DNA of 60,285 nt from Streptomyces graminilatus (GCF_001418565.1 NZ_LIQQ01000032.1:1-60285); one strand, 5' to 3'. Numbered from the stretch's first letter, positions 1 to 8,764 are shown. Notes: generated from the sequence alone by a model not told the origin. Numbers and translations: made by a program.

Positions 1-65
1 CTGACCACCAACACCACCAGCCCCGACCGAAACGCGGCACCGAAGGACTGCGAGGAAGGACTGCG

Positions 66-770
66 ATGACCACGATCCACGGCTACTGCGACAGCCGCTT
101 CCAGGCCGTCGCCGACACTTTCGCCGACACTTTCGCCGACACCTTCGCTGCCAACTTCGACGAACGCGGCGAACGCGGCGCCGCCTTCTGCGTGACCCTC
201 GACGGCGAGACCGTCGTCGACCTGTGGGACGGCCACCGGACTCCGGCCGACCCGGAGTCGATCCGGGCGTGCGCCCTCGCCGATCTCTGCGGCTACGCGG
301 AGCCGGGCGCCTGGAACCTCCCCGAGTACCTCACGGCGGAGATCCCCTCGTCGAACGGGATCGCGAACGCCCGAGCCCTGGCCGGCCTGTACCGGGCCGT
401 CGTCCACGACCGTGCCCTCGGCGGACACAAGCTGTCGGCCTACGACGTGATCCGCATGGGCGCCGTCCGGTCGGCGACCTCCGTGGACCGGTTCTTCGGC
501 TCGCCCAGTCGCTGGGCGCTCGGCTTCGCCAAGGCGACCCCGCCCGGAGACTCGTCCCAACTGACGCTCCGGCTGAGCGAGTCGGCCTTCGGCCACCAGG
601 GCATGGGCGGCTCGTACGGCTTCGGCGATCCGGCATGCCGGATGAGCATGGGATACGTCATGAACCGGATGCACGCCGGCCCGGCCCTCACTCCGGCCGG
701 AGCGTTGGCCGACGCCGTGTACCAGAGCCTCGGCCACGAGCGGCACGACAGCCTGTGGGTGGCACCGTGA
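66..770 (+). CDS. Serine hydrolase (beta-lactamase/EstB family), internally deleted, probably inactive
   Basis: The 234-residue product has the N-terminal signature (AAFCVTLDGETVVDLWDGH) and the C-terminal part (GHQGMGGSYGFGDP, then GYVMNRM) of class C beta-lactamase-like esterases, which are usually about 380 residues. The roughly 150 residues that should lie between them, carrying the SxxK nucleophile and the Tyr motif, are missing; the two ends are joined near residues 60-75 without a stop. A good Shine-Dalgarno (gaggaagga) precedes the ATG. I infer an in-frame deletion and loss of catalysis. Residues 18-30 contain a triplicated ADTF unit encoded by a 12-bp tandem repeat, which normal family members would not need. 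Family assignment is firm; residual function is doubtful. Confidence 0.75.
   Translation: MTTIHGYCDSRFQAVADTFADTFADTFAANFDERGERGAAFCVTLDGETVVDLWDGHRTPADPESIRACALADLCGYAEPGAWNLPEYLTAEIPSSNGIANARALAGLYRAVVHDRALGGHKLSAYDVIRMGAVRSATSVDRFFGSPSRWALGFAKATPPGDSSQLTLRLSESAFGHQGMGGSYGFGDPACRMSMGYVMNRMHAGPALTPAGALADAVYQSLGHERHDSLWVAP
111..146 (+). repeat. Three 12-bp tandem units inside a coding region
   Basis: GCCGACACTTTC occurs at 111-122 and 123-134, and GCCGACACCTTC at 135-146. The copies keep the frame and triplicate the residues ADTF. This looks like replication slippage in a gene that is no longer constrained. Confidence 0.85.
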
Positions 771-1205
771 CCGACCGCCCCTTCTCCTGCCGCGACCTTG
801 GCCGACGGCTTCCTGAATTACCCCGCCCCAGGCCGACAGCCGCCCAGGTCGGGCGCGTCGGCGGCCAGTAGCTGACACCGCGCCGCTGAACCGCCTGCCC
901 CTCCCACCCCAAGGACAGGCGCTTCGACGCCCGCACGTCGCACGGCCGGCCGTAGATCCTCAGGCACCGGCGCCACCCCGCGTCGAGCCGACCACAGGCG
1001 AGATGTCCGCCTCCGGTCTCGACGGCCACCGCCGGACGGCCGGCAGGGCACGAGAACCGCTTCCCCGCACCGGTCGGCCCGCCCGCACCCCGGTCTCAGC
1101 ACCGGCGACCGTACGCCCTCTCCACCACAACCTCGAAGCCACGACTCCGTCGTGATGACAGCCGCGCCCGCCGCTCCAACCGAGCCTGCCCGAATGGAGA
1201 CAATG
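771..1205. other. Intergenic stretch with no recognisable gene
   Basis: Open frames exist on both strands, but none carries a recognisable motif, a good ribosome binding site or typical codon use. The 3' end holds the leader of the following transporter gene. Nothing else is supported here. Confidence 0.5.
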
Positions 1206-2498
1206 ATGTCCCTGCAGCCCGAAACCGTCCCGTCCTCCGAAACCGTCCCACCCGTCGACACAGTCCCGGTCGCCGTCGGAAGACGGGTTCCCTCGGACCT
1301 CCGTCGGCTGTTCTACAGCTCCCCCTGGATGGCGGCGGTCGCCCCGGTCGCCACCAGCACGGCGGCGTACTTCCTCGCGATACAGGTCCAGCTTCTGGAG
1401 GGCAACGCGAAGGTCGGCTCGCTCGCCGTGGTCAACGCGCTCGCGTCGGCCGCGGCCATGCTCACCCAGCCGATCGTGGGTGTTCTCTCCGACCGCACCC
1501 GGTCACGCTTCGGTGCCCGTCGGCCGTGGATGCTGATCGGGGCGGTCATCGGCGCGGTCGCGCTGGTCACGGCCGGGCTCTCGCCGAACCTCGCGGTGCT
1601 GACCGTCGCGGCGATGGCGCTGCAGTTCGGGTTCAACGCCTTCCAGGGCCCGTTCTCGGCGCTCATGCCCGATCGCGTCCCCGAGCGGTTCCGTGGGCGC
1701 TACGCCACCGGGACCGGGCTCGGGATCATTCTCGGAGCCGTCCTCGGCCCCGTCGTCGGCTCGCTCTTCGTCGACCGGCTGCTGGTCGGCTACACCGCCG
1801 TCGCGGGGATCGCACTACTGGCCGTCGTCGTGTTCCTCCTGCTGGTGCCCGAGGCGGACAACCGCAGTGAGCCGCGCCGTCCGTTCGCACCGCGTGCGTT
1901 CATCGCCGCGTTCTGGGTGAACCCGGTCAAGTATCCGGACTTCTTCTGGGGCTTCCTCGGCCGCATCCTCCTGTTCGGCAGCTACGCGATGCTGAACACC
2001 TACTCCCTTTACCTCGCGCAGGACTACATCGGCCTGTCGCTCGCCGAGGCGACGCGGATCGTGCCGATGATCATGCTCGTCTCGCTGCCCGGCATCATCA
2101 TCGCCGCCGCCGTGGCGGGCCCGCTCTCCGACCGCATGGGCCGCCGCAAGCCCATCGTGCTCGTGTCCGGGCTCGCCATCGCACTCGGCGCCGTCATCCC
2201 GTTCGCCGTGCCGACGGTCATCGGGCTCACCGTCTCCACGATCGTGGTGGCGGCCGGCTTCGGTGCGTACGCGGCTGTGGACCAGGCGCTGATGAGCTCG
2301 GTGCTGCCGAACCCCGAGGACCACGGCAAGGACCTCGGCGTACTGAACATCGCGGCCTCGCTGCCGTACACCATCGCGCCGGTGATCGCGGGCGGCGTCG
2401 TCCTCGCGACCGGCGGTTACGCGGCTCTCTACCCCGTGGTCGGCGTCGTCGGCATCATCGGCGCCCTGGCGGTCCTGCCCATCCGCGGCGTCCGCTGA
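1206..2498 (+). CDS. MFS transporter, GPH/sugar-symporter-like
   Basis: Inner-membrane carrier of about 430 residues with 12 predicted hydrophobic helices. The loop 2-3 motif reads GVLSDRTRSRFGARRPWM and its counterpart in the second half reads GPLSDRMGRRKP, a pairing typical of the sugar:cation symporter-like branch of MFS. An ATG at 1152 is possible, but the ATG at 1206 sits 6 nt after GGAG (1196-1199) and is preferred; the preceding 18 residues are low complexity. The neighbouring glycosidase genes make a glycoside or oligosaccharide a plausible substrate, which is inference. A strong bidirectional hairpin follows 36 nt after the stop. Confidence 0.85.
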   Translation: MSLQPETVPSSETVPPVDTVPVAVGRRVPSDLRRLFYSSPWMAAVAPVATSTAAYFLAIQVQLLEGNAKVGSLAVVNALASAAAMLTQPIVGVLSDRTRSRFGARRPWMLIGAVIGAVALVTAGLSPNLAVLTVAAMALQFGFNAFQGPFSALMPDRVPERFRGRYATGTGLGIILGAVLGPVVGSLFVDRLLVGYTAVAGIALLAVVVFLLLVPEADNRSEPRRPFAPRAFIAAFWVNPVKYPDFFWGFLGRILLFGSYAMLNTYSLYLAQDYIGLSLAEATRIVPMIMLVSLPGIIIAAAVAGPLSDRMGRRKPIVLVSGLAIALGAVIPFAVPTVIGLTVSTIVVAAGFGAYAAVDQALMSSVLPNPEDHGKDLGVLNIAASLPYTIAPVIAGGVVLATGGYAALYPVVGVVGIIGALAVLPIRGVR

Positions 2499-2533
2499 CC
2501 CACCACCCACGGACGCACCCGCCACCCTGCCCC

Positions 2534-2573
2534 GTGCACGCGGCCCGGCCGAAAGGCCGGAAGCCGCGTGCAC
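2534..2573. terminator. Bidirectional hairpin terminator
   Basis: GTGCACGCGGC at 2534-2544 pairs perfectly with GCCGCGTGCAC at 2563-2573, and the interior CCGGCC-gaaa-GGCCGG extends the stem. It lies between the convergent ends of the transporter (2498) and the small secreted peptide (2627), so it can serve both. Confidence 0.85.
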
Positions 2574-2626
2574 AGGGTTCACCTGGGCTGGACCACCTTC
2601 GTCAGCCGGGTCTCCGCGGTGACCGC

Positions 2627-2827
2627 CTACTGATAGCAGGGGGGTCCGCACAGCACGGTGACCATGCCGCTGCCCCCGGCCGCTGTGTGGGGAGCGTGGT
2701 GGACAGCGGTCGTGGGGGTCTTGCTCGTCTCCCAGGGCATGGGGGCGGCCACAGCCTGAGGGGCGAGGGCGACGAAGGCCGCGGTGGCCGCGAACACGGC
2801 GGCTGTCGCGCGCTTGCGCAGATGCAT
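2627..2827 (-). CDS. Small secreted peptide, function unknown
   Basis: A 66-residue product starting MHLRKR, followed by a hydrophobic alanine-rich core and an AVAAPM cleavage-like site near residues 25-28: a Sec signal peptide. The mature part would be only about 40 residues and ends with two cysteines in CGPPCYQ. The ATG at 2825-2827 has GAGGAG six bases upstream, which decides this start over the longer frame reaching 2896. It is convergent with the transporter and shares its terminator. I recognise no family. The closely spaced terminal cysteines could form a small disulfide loop or bind a metal; that is speculation. Confidence 0.6.
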   Translation of the reverse strand: MHLRKRATAAVFAATAAFVALAPQAVAAPMPWETSKTPTTAVHHAPHTAAGGSGMVTVLCGPPCYQ

Positions 2828-3126
2828 GCGGACTCCTCGATCGATGATCGGCCAGTGAACTCCGGCGGCCCGCGCGATCCTCGGGCAGGCCGCCACGGCT
2901 GGCTGCCAGTCTTGCCGCGCGCGAGGACTCAGGCCACGTTCGTGGGACGAGTGACGCGGTTCTCCGCAGGATCGTCGAATGGCGGACCGTGCTCAGGGTG
3001 GGCCCGACGCCGGATGCGATGTCTTCCGAATTCATCGACGGGAGATAGGGTTTATGGCGACATCGCGTGTCGGTCACCGGCTGGGTGAGGCATGGAGGTG
3101 TCAGGACATGCCTTCGGAGGCATTCC

Positions 3127-3516
3127 TTGTCAGTCGAGCTGAACCACACGATCGTCCACGCCCGGGACAAGCGGGAGTCCGCGGAGTTCTTCGCGAACCT
3201 GCTCGGTCTTGAGATCACCGCAGAGTGGGGCCCGTTCATAGCGGTCGACCTGAGCAATGGCGTCACGCTGGACTTCGCCACGATCCCCGCGGACAGCATC
3301 ACCCCCCAGCACTACGCCTTCCTGGTCTCCGAGGAAGAGTTCGACGCGGCGTACGCGCAGATCAGACAGCGTGGCATCGAGCACTACGCCGACCCCCACC
3401 GGAAGCGGCCCGGCATGATCAACCACCACGACGGTGGCCGCGGCGTGTACTTCATGGACCCGGCCGGCCACGCCATGGAACTCATCACCGTGCCGTACGG
3501 CGGCCGTCCCTCGTAA
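3127..3516 (+). CDS. VOC-family (glyoxalase/bleomycin-resistance fold) protein
   Basis: A 129-residue single VOC module beginning LSVELNHTIVHARD. The N-terminal His of NHTIVHA, the His of QHYAFLV and the Glu of GHAMELIT sit where the family places its divalent-metal ligands, so a metal-dependent lyase, dioxygenase or drug-binding role is possible. The substrate cannot be read from sequence. TTG at 3127 is chosen because a perfect GGAGG (3116-3120) lies 6 nt upstream; the GTG at 3067 would add 20 residues unlike the family. It stands alone, with no operon partner. Confidence 0.8.
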   Translation: MSVELNHTIVHARDKRESAEFFANLLGLEITAEWGPFIAVDLSNGVTLDFATIPADSITPQHYAFLVSEEEFDAAYAQIRQRGIEHYADPHRKRPGMINHHDGGRGVYFMDPAGHAMELITVPYGGRPS

Positions 3517-3654
3517 CCACATCACCGAGGGCCGCACCCCCGCGCGGAGTGCGGACCTCAACAGCTGCTTGCGGCCCACGTGATCCCGGCCGGCGCCCTG
3601 CGACCACGTACGGGATCTTGAGACCCCGAGCCCCCCATGGCAGGCTCATGCCGC

Positions 3655-4239
3655 ATGATCGATGAATTCGCGAAGGACAACCTGCACGGGAGACTGCGGC
3701 GGGACCGCGAGGCGCTGCTCTGGAAACTCGACGGCTTGTCCGAATACGACGCCCGTCGGCCTTTGACCGTGACCGGGACCAATCTCCTCGGCCTGGTCAA
3801 ACACGTGGCCACCGTCGAGGCCAGGTACTTCGGCGAGGTCTTCGACCGCCCTTCCCCGGAACGGCTGCCCCGGTGGCAGGACCACAACGGCAGCGATCTG
3901 TGGGCGACCGAGGGCGAGTCCCGCGATCAGATCATCGGGTTCTACCGGCGTACGTGGGAACACTCGGGCGCGACGATCGACGAGCTTCCCCTCGACGCCC
4001 CCGGCCACGTGCCGTGGTGGCCGGAGCCCTTTCCCAACACGAACCTGTTCGCCGTCATGGTCCATGTCCTCGGCGAGACCATCCGGCATACCGGGCACGC
4101 CGACATCCTGCGCGAGGGCCTCGACGGCCGGACCGGGATGCGCGCCGAACACGAGAAGCGGATCGACGAGGAAGCCCGCGCGGCCTACCGCGCGAAGATC
4201 GAGCGGGCCGCCGGATCGGCTGCACCAATCACGGCCTAG
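3655..4239 (+). CDS. DinB-family (DUF664-type) protein
   Basis: A 194-residue four-helix-bundle protein. GLVKHVATVEARYFGE near the N-terminus and GETIRHTGHADILRE near the C-terminus carry the histidines that form the metal site of DinB/YfiT-like proteins. Actinobacterial members are often annotated as putative thiol-dependent S-transferases or damage-inducible proteins; the reaction is unknown here. The start MIDEFAK matches the usual beginning of this family, although ATG 3637 is also in frame. Neither has a clear Shine-Dalgarno, so the transcript may be leaderless or weakly translated. Confidence 0.82.
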   Translation: MIDEFAKDNLHGRLRRDREALLWKLDGLSEYDARRPLTVTGTNLLGLVKHVATVEARYFGEVFDRPSPERLPRWQDHNGSDLWATEGESRDQIIGFYRRTWEHSGATIDELPLDAPGHVPWWPEPFPNTNLFAVMVHVLGETIRHTGHADILREGLDGRTGMRAEHEKRIDEEARAAYRAKIERAAGSAAPITA

Positions 4240-4706
4240 CCTCGGGCTTTCATGACGGCTGTCCGGGCGGCTCGTCGTAAGTCCTTGGCACTGCCCGCGA
4301 GCTGGGCATCTCCACCCCTGCCCAGGTATCAGCCGAGTGTGGTGCGTGCACCCGTGGGGTGAGCTTTCATGTGGCGGATGCAGTAGCTGGCACGCTGTTT
4401 CCATGGGCATGGAGGTGCTCAGTGCGGATGACTACGAGTCGGTACATCGGGCAAGCGGGAGACTGGCCGCCCGGTACGGGGTGGCTACCGTGCCATTGCA
4501 CGGCCAGGCCGACAACGTGAAGTGGCGCTCCCGCCGACCGCTGCGGATTGTCGGTGGCCCTCGGCTGGAACCGCCGGCGTCCTGGCGCGTGTGACCCGTT
4601 CCCGCTGACGTCCAGGAATCGGGCAGGATCCCGGAGATCGCCGCTGAGCTGGGAAGACAGGGCTTGTCCAGGGTCCTGTCCGACCAGCGAAAGAGGGACT
4701 CTCCGG
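4240..4706. other. Non-coding or decayed stretch before an IS relic
   Basis: No convincing gene. A short open frame ending at 4594 has no motif and no ribosome binding site. The final 90 bases include a segment (tccgaccagcga near 4679-4690) that also occurs just upstream of the second IS1380 relic at about 8775-8786, so the left part of the insertion sequence probably begins within this stretch. Confidence 0.45.
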
Positions 4707-5250
4707 GTGAGTAATCGTATTGGGTCATACCCGCGCGTCCGGCTACCAGACAGTGGTGGCCGAGTGGTCTCACAGGCCGGCGGTGCCCTGCTGGTGGAGA
4801 CGGCCCGCCGAACGGGCCTGGCCGACGCACTGTCGCGGGCGCTCGCACCATGGCGCAAGCCCAGAGCAGTGCACGATCCCGGCAAGATCCTTGGCCCTCG
4901 CCCTCGCCGTCGCGCTGGGCGGCGACTGTCTGGCCGATGGTGGCGTGTCGCGGGCCGAGCCAGGAGTGTTCGGGCCGGCCCGATCCAACAGTCTCCCGCC
5001 TCATCGACACGCTGGCCGCAGCCGGCCCCCGCGCTCTGGTGGCCGTCCGGCGGGCCCGGGCCGAAGTCCGCGAGCGGGTCTGGCGGTTGGCCGACCAGGC
5101 TGCACCCAACTCGGACGGCCAAGTGGTTGTGGACATGTTCGCGTTCGTCGACCACGGCCGGCACGGGGTCTGGCGAGCCGGTCGCGGGCTTGCTGCGGCC
5201 GGGAGACGCCGGCAGTGACACTGCAGTCGACCACCTTGCCGCCTGCGACT
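4707..5250 (+). pseudogene. IS1380-family transposase relic (copy 1)
   Basis: Translation from GTG 4707 gives SNRIGSYPRVRL, then GGALLVETARRTGLADALS and RKPRAVHDPGKIL, the N-terminus of IS1380-type DDE transposases. After that the homology jumps frame: ALAVALGGDCLAD is in a second frame, PTVSRLIDTLAAAGPRAL in a third, and TGEPVAGLLRPG-like sequence (GSGEPVAGLLRPGDAG) returns to the first. The segment between QVVVDM and FAFVDHG lacks about 25-30 residues expected to include a catalytic Asp region. The C-terminal half of the transposase is gone. It is in direct orientation with the relic at 8765-9037. Confidence 0.8.
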
Positions 5251-5278
5251 GCCGGCCTCGATGACGACCGTCTCGTAC

Positions 5279-5314
5279 AGCCGTTTCAGCAGCCGTTTCA
5301 GGAGCCGTTTCAGC
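5279..5314. repeat. Three 12-bp tandem units
   Basis: AGCCGTTTCAGC, AGCCGTTTCAGG and AGCCGTTTCAGC follow one another without spacing at the decayed right edge of the IS1380 relic, then run into an inverted repeat gcatgcc-ggcgtc-ggcatgc. No coding role is evident. Confidence 0.8.
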
Positions 5315-5446
5315 ATGCCGGCGTCGGCATGCAGGAAGTCGATCGTCGGGATCGTTTCTGCCTGGGAGCGCGGGAAGGTGTGCCGGGTGTCGGCGCGCCG
5401 GGACGGCGGCGGGGTCCGGTGTGCCCGCGGGTTTCCCGAATGCGGC

Positions 5447-5480
5447 GGTCCGGGCCGCCGGTGTTTCGGCGGCCCGGACC
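5447..5480. terminator. Hairpin terminator of the secreted hydrolase gene
   Basis: GGTCCGGGCCGCC (5447-5459) pairs perfectly over 13 bp with GGCGGCCCGGACC (5468-5480) around an 8-nt loop. It lies 14 nt beyond the stop codon of the minus-strand glycoside hydrolase. Confidence 0.85.
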
Positions 5481-5494
5481 AGTGATGTGTGGTG

Positions 5495-7675
5495 TCAGAA
5501 GGCGGTTGCCGAGTCCAGGGCGATGATGTCGTTGGAGCTCGCGCCGTTCTTGGTTCCGGTGACGGTGATGGTGATCGTGTGGGTTCCGGAGGTCAGGCCC
5601 GAGGTGGTGAACAGGCTGGCTCCCGGGATCCGGGTGGCGCTGTAGTCGTCGACGCTGCGGGCGGTGCCGCCGTCCACCGAGTAGGTGGCGATGCCCTGGT
5701 CCACGTCCTTGACGCCGTAGATGACCGCGCCGGTGCCGGTGAAGGTGAGTGTGGCGGTCGACCCGGTGGTGCCGTTCCAGTGGGTGGTTGCGCTGTACAG
5801 GTCGCTGATGTTGGTGGCGGCGCCCCAGTTGGTGCCGTAGCCGAACCGGTTGGTGCCGGTGGTGGCTGCTTCGTCGATGGTCGAGATGTTCGGCGTGACC
5901 GTGGCGTAGTCCAGGGCGACCGTCACGTTGGTGCTGGCGGAGTTCTTCGTCCCGGTGTTGCTGATGGTGACGGTGTGGGTGCCGGAGCTGAGGCCGGTGG
6001 TGGACCACAGGGGTGCTTGTGGGGTGCGGGTGGTGGCGTAGTCGTCGGCGTAGGTCACCGGGCCGCCGTCGATGGAGAACGCGGCGATACCCTGGTCGCG
6101 GTCCTTGACGCCCCAGATGGTGGCGCCGCTGCCGGTGAAGGTGTAGGTGGCGGTGCCGCCGGTGGTGTTGCTCCAGTGCGCGGTGCCCTGGGACAGGTCT
6201 GACACGCCGGTGGCGGTGCCCCAGTTGGCGCCGTAGCCGAAGTGGTCGGTGCCGGAGGTGGCGGTGTCGTCGGTGGTGGTGTCGCTGGTGACCGGGCCGG
6301 GCGGCGTCACATACACGACGTAGGCGCCGTTCTTGTCGCCCAGGGCGACCGGCACGGTGATGGCTCCGCCGGAGACGGTGAGGTTGCCGCTGAAAACGGT
6401 CTGGGGGCTGTTCAGTGAGGCCACGTTGGGGATCCGGTCGACCTCGACGTGGGTGGCTCCACCGGAGGCGAGCCAGGGGACCGACCCGAATCCGGTGATG
6501 GAGACGTTGGCCTGTCCGACAAATCCGGCCGAATCGCCGATGAGTGCGGCGGCCTGGTTCTTGGTGCTGTCGATGGCGGCGGTGATGGTGGTGCTACCGC
6601 TGCCGGTGGTGGCCACGCGCGTTCCGGTCAGGTTCGCGTAGGCGCGGTAGGTCCAGTACTGGCCGGAGGGGACCAGGTTCCCGCCGGTGTGGTTGAGGAT
6701 GACGCCGAGGTCGCCGGAAGTGCAGCAGTTGATCCACTCCGTGCGGGCCGCGGTGGCCATGCCGGACTGGGCGAAGCGGTCCAGCATCCAGGCGGTGTGG
6801 GCGGGGTCCTGCTGGTCCGGGACGAGGTACTCGTTGGAGGACTGGGTGAGGCCGGTGACGCCGGCGGCGGACAGGTATCCGTTGACCTGGGCGACCGCGG
6901 CGACCGGGTCGTCGGTGGTGCCGCCTCCGAGGTGGTAGCTGATGACGTCGGGCAGGGTGCCGGCGGCCTTTGCGGTCTGGATCCACGTCTGCATGGCGCT
7001 CGTGGGGTTGGAGGCGTACGCGGGGCCGTCGATGCGCGCGGACGGGGCGACCCGCCGGATTTCCCGGACGGCGCTGTTCCACATGTTCCAGTACTGCGTG
7101 CCGATCCCGGGAGGGAAGAAGCCGCCGGCGTTGGGCTCGTTGTAGGGCTCGTAGGTGACGGTGACGCCGGCGGACTGCATGGCGGCCACGGTGGTGTCGA
7201 TGAACGTGGTCCAGCTCGAGCAGTCGCCGTTGTTGCAGGGGTAGAGCGCGTTGCCCGGCTGGGTCAGGTCGGCGCCCCACAGGTCGCTGAGCATCAGGAC
7301 GTACTCGGCGTGGTACGGGGCCTGGGTGACCCGTCTGGCCTGGGCGATGATGGAGTTGATGCGGGCCTGGTAGCCGGCCCCGGCCTTGTAGCCGTCGCCG
7401 ATCCAGCCGTCGCCGGGGATGTGCGCCCCGCCGCCGCGCATCAGGGTGAGGTTGAGCGGCTGGAGGTAGTTGTCGCCGGGGGCGCTGCCGTCCTGGCTCA
7501 GGCCGTACAGGAAGCCTTCGCCGACGCCGGTCATGGGCCCGGCGGTGGTGGACAGGTCCACGCTCAGTGTTTCGGTGGAGGCGCTGGCTGTGGGCGGTAT
7601 GGCCAGCAGCGTCAGGGCGGCGGCCGCGACGACCGTCAGCCAGCTCTTGATCTTGAGGCGGGCAGGGAGTGCCAT
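5495..7675 (-). CDS. Secreted clan-A-like glycoside hydrolase with two C-terminal repeat domains
   Basis: 726 residues. Residues 1-32 form a signal peptide ending ASAS. The catalytic region (about 35-460) reads like a TIM-barrel clan GH-A enzyme: YEPYNEPNAGG places a candidate acid/base at Glu180, and SSNEYL places a candidate nucleophile at Glu282. GH39/GH30-like is my best guess; the substrate is unknown. Residues about 475-595 and 607-722 are two copies of one module, each with a HFGYG/RFGYG-xNWG start, GVKDxDQGIA and SGTHTxTI, likely carbohydrate-binding. The ATG at 7673-7675 has GAAGGA upstream and is preferred to the longer frame from 7714. Two CGAACCGGTTCG palindromes lie upstream, and a ruined LacI gene is divergent from it, suggesting carbohydrate-responsive control. 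Confidence 0.8.
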   Translation of the reverse strand: MALPARLKIKSWLTVVAAAALTLLAIPPTASASTETLSVDLSTTAGPMTGVGEGFLYGLSQDGSAPGDNYLQPLNLTLMRGGGAHIPGDGWIGDGYKAGAGYQARINSIIAQARRVTQAPYHAEYVLMLSDLWGADLTQPGNALYPCNNGDCSSWTTFIDTTVAAMQSAGVTVTYEPYNEPNAGGFFPPGIGTQYWNMWNSAVREIRRVAPSARIDGPAYASNPTSAMQTWIQTAKAAGTLPDVISYHLGGGTTDDPVAAVAQVNGYLSAAGVTGLTQSSNEYLVPDQQDPAHTAWMLDRFAQSGMATAARTEWINCCTSGDLGVILNHTGGNLVPSGQYWTYRAYANLTGTRVATTGSGSTTITAAIDSTKNQAAALIGDSAGFVGQANVSITGFGSVPWLASGGATHVEVDRIPNVASLNSPQTVFSGNLTVSGGAITVPVALGDKNGAYVVYVTPPGPVTSDTTTDDTATSGTDHFGYGANWGTATGVSDLSQGTAHWSNTTGGTATYTFTGSGATIWGVKDRDQGIAAFSIDGGPVTYADDYATTRTPQAPLWSTTGLSSGTHTVTISNTGTKNSASTNVTVALDYATVTPNISTIDEAATTGTNRFGYGTNWGAATNISDLYSATTHWNGTTGSTATLTFTGTGAVIYGVKDVDQGIATYSVDGGTARSVDDYSATRIPGASLFTTSGLTSGTHTITITVTGTKNGASSNDIIALDSATAF

Positions 7676-7853
7676 GGTGACTGTCCTTCGGGATGACGAA
7701 ACACGATGGTGCACTTGCCGGGATCGGTCAGGCCCCAGTCCGGAGATTCCTTGTTCGGGGGGCGGGCCGGTCCGCTGTTCGGCGCGCGATGCGTCGTACG
7801 TGGGGAGGGCGGGGTATGCCCTCGGGTCGCCGGCCGGGTGAGACGCCCTTTGT

Positions 7854-7865
7854 CGAACCGGTTCG
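7854..7865. promoter_or_regulatory. LacI-type operator-like palindrome
   Basis: Perfect 12-bp palindrome CGAACCGGTTCG with the central CG typical of LacI-family operators, 179 bp upstream of the hydrolase start codon. The same 12-mer recurs at 7997-8008. Confidence 0.6.
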
Positions 7866-7996
7866 TCAGAAAGTAGGGGGCCCGGATCGGTGATGTCAAT
7901 GGCGGATGAGCCTTAGGTTTCAGAAAAGCAGCAGGCCGTTCATGTGGTCGACACACGAACGCCGTAGGGTCTCGGGCTCGCATCCACCCAACCGAT

Positions 7997-8008
7997 CGAA
8001 CCGGTTCG
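7997..8008. promoter_or_regulatory. Second LacI-type operator-like palindrome
   Basis: CGAACCGGTTCG again, here extended to a 14-bp palindrome TCGAACCGGTTCGA (7996-8009). It is just upstream of the decayed LacI gene, as expected for an autoregulated regulator diverging from its target. Confidence 0.6.
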
Positions 8009-8051
8009 ACGCGCAGGAGTCGATCCGCGTCATCCAGCATCGGACAGTCGC

Positions 8052-8520
8052 GTGAACATGCGTGAGACCGCTCGGCGCGCGGGAGTCGCACGCGGCACGG
8101 TGCCGTACGCGCTGCCCGGGAAGCGTTCGATCTCGCCCGAGACCCGGCGCGGATCCAGACGGTGATGGACGAGTTCGACCACCTGCCGGCCCAGCGCCAC
8201 CCCGCGGGCGCTGTCCTCGGGTGAGACCCGCACCGTGGGTCTGGTGTTTCCGCCGGCCGGCGGCCACCACCCCGACATGCCGTTGGATTTCATCGGCTCG
8301 CCGGTCGAGGCCGCCGCCGGGTTCAGCTGCGACGTACTGCCGGCCGCCTCGATCGGCGACGGCGAGCAGGGGCCGCGGCGGCTGGTCGCCGAGCGGCGGG
8401 AGGACCGCGCGGTCCTGATGGAGATCCGGTAGTCGACCCGCGGGTCGACTACCTGTCCGAGGCCGGGTTCCCGTTCGTCACCATCGGCCGCACCGGCAAG
8501 CCCGACCACACCAGCCTCGG
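8052..8520 (+). pseudogene. LacI-family transcriptional regulator, decayed
   Basis: The first frame encodes RETARRAGVARGTV-xYALPGKR, a LacI helix-turn-helix, followed by ISPETRR. The hinge region (RIQTVMDEFDHLP) has moved to another frame. The effector-domain start TVGLVFPPAGG returns in the first frame, runs to a stop near 8430, and homology continues past it as VDYLSEAGFPFVTIGR. There are thus at least two frameshifts and one stop, and the last two thirds of the effector domain are absent. It was probably the cognate regulator of the adjacent secreted hydrolase. Confidence 0.75.
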
Positions 8521-8764
8521 GCTTTCACCAGGAGGGGAAGGACACACTTCTCAGGCGAGGCGGCGTTCCACCGTCGACCCGGACGTTTCCCGGCTTGTCT
8601 CCGGTGGCCGTCCACGCTCGTAGCGCTGAGGTCGCCCGCACGGTAAAGAACGGGACCCGGGGTGGACAGGGTCGTTTGCCTCATCACCTTTACGTGATCG
8701 AATCCCCGCGGCCAGCCCTCCCGGCGTCGCCCGAGCGGGCTGTCCGACGGGTGCCCAGATAACT

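Noticed and set aside
1815..3302. A 495-codon minus-strand frame across the MFS gene end, terminator and secreted peptide
   Set aside because: It crosses a strong hairpin and two well-supported genes, and its translation is low complexity.
4337..4594. Short plus-strand open frame before the first IS relic
   Set aside because: No ribosome binding site, no motif, and it lies in a decayed stretch.
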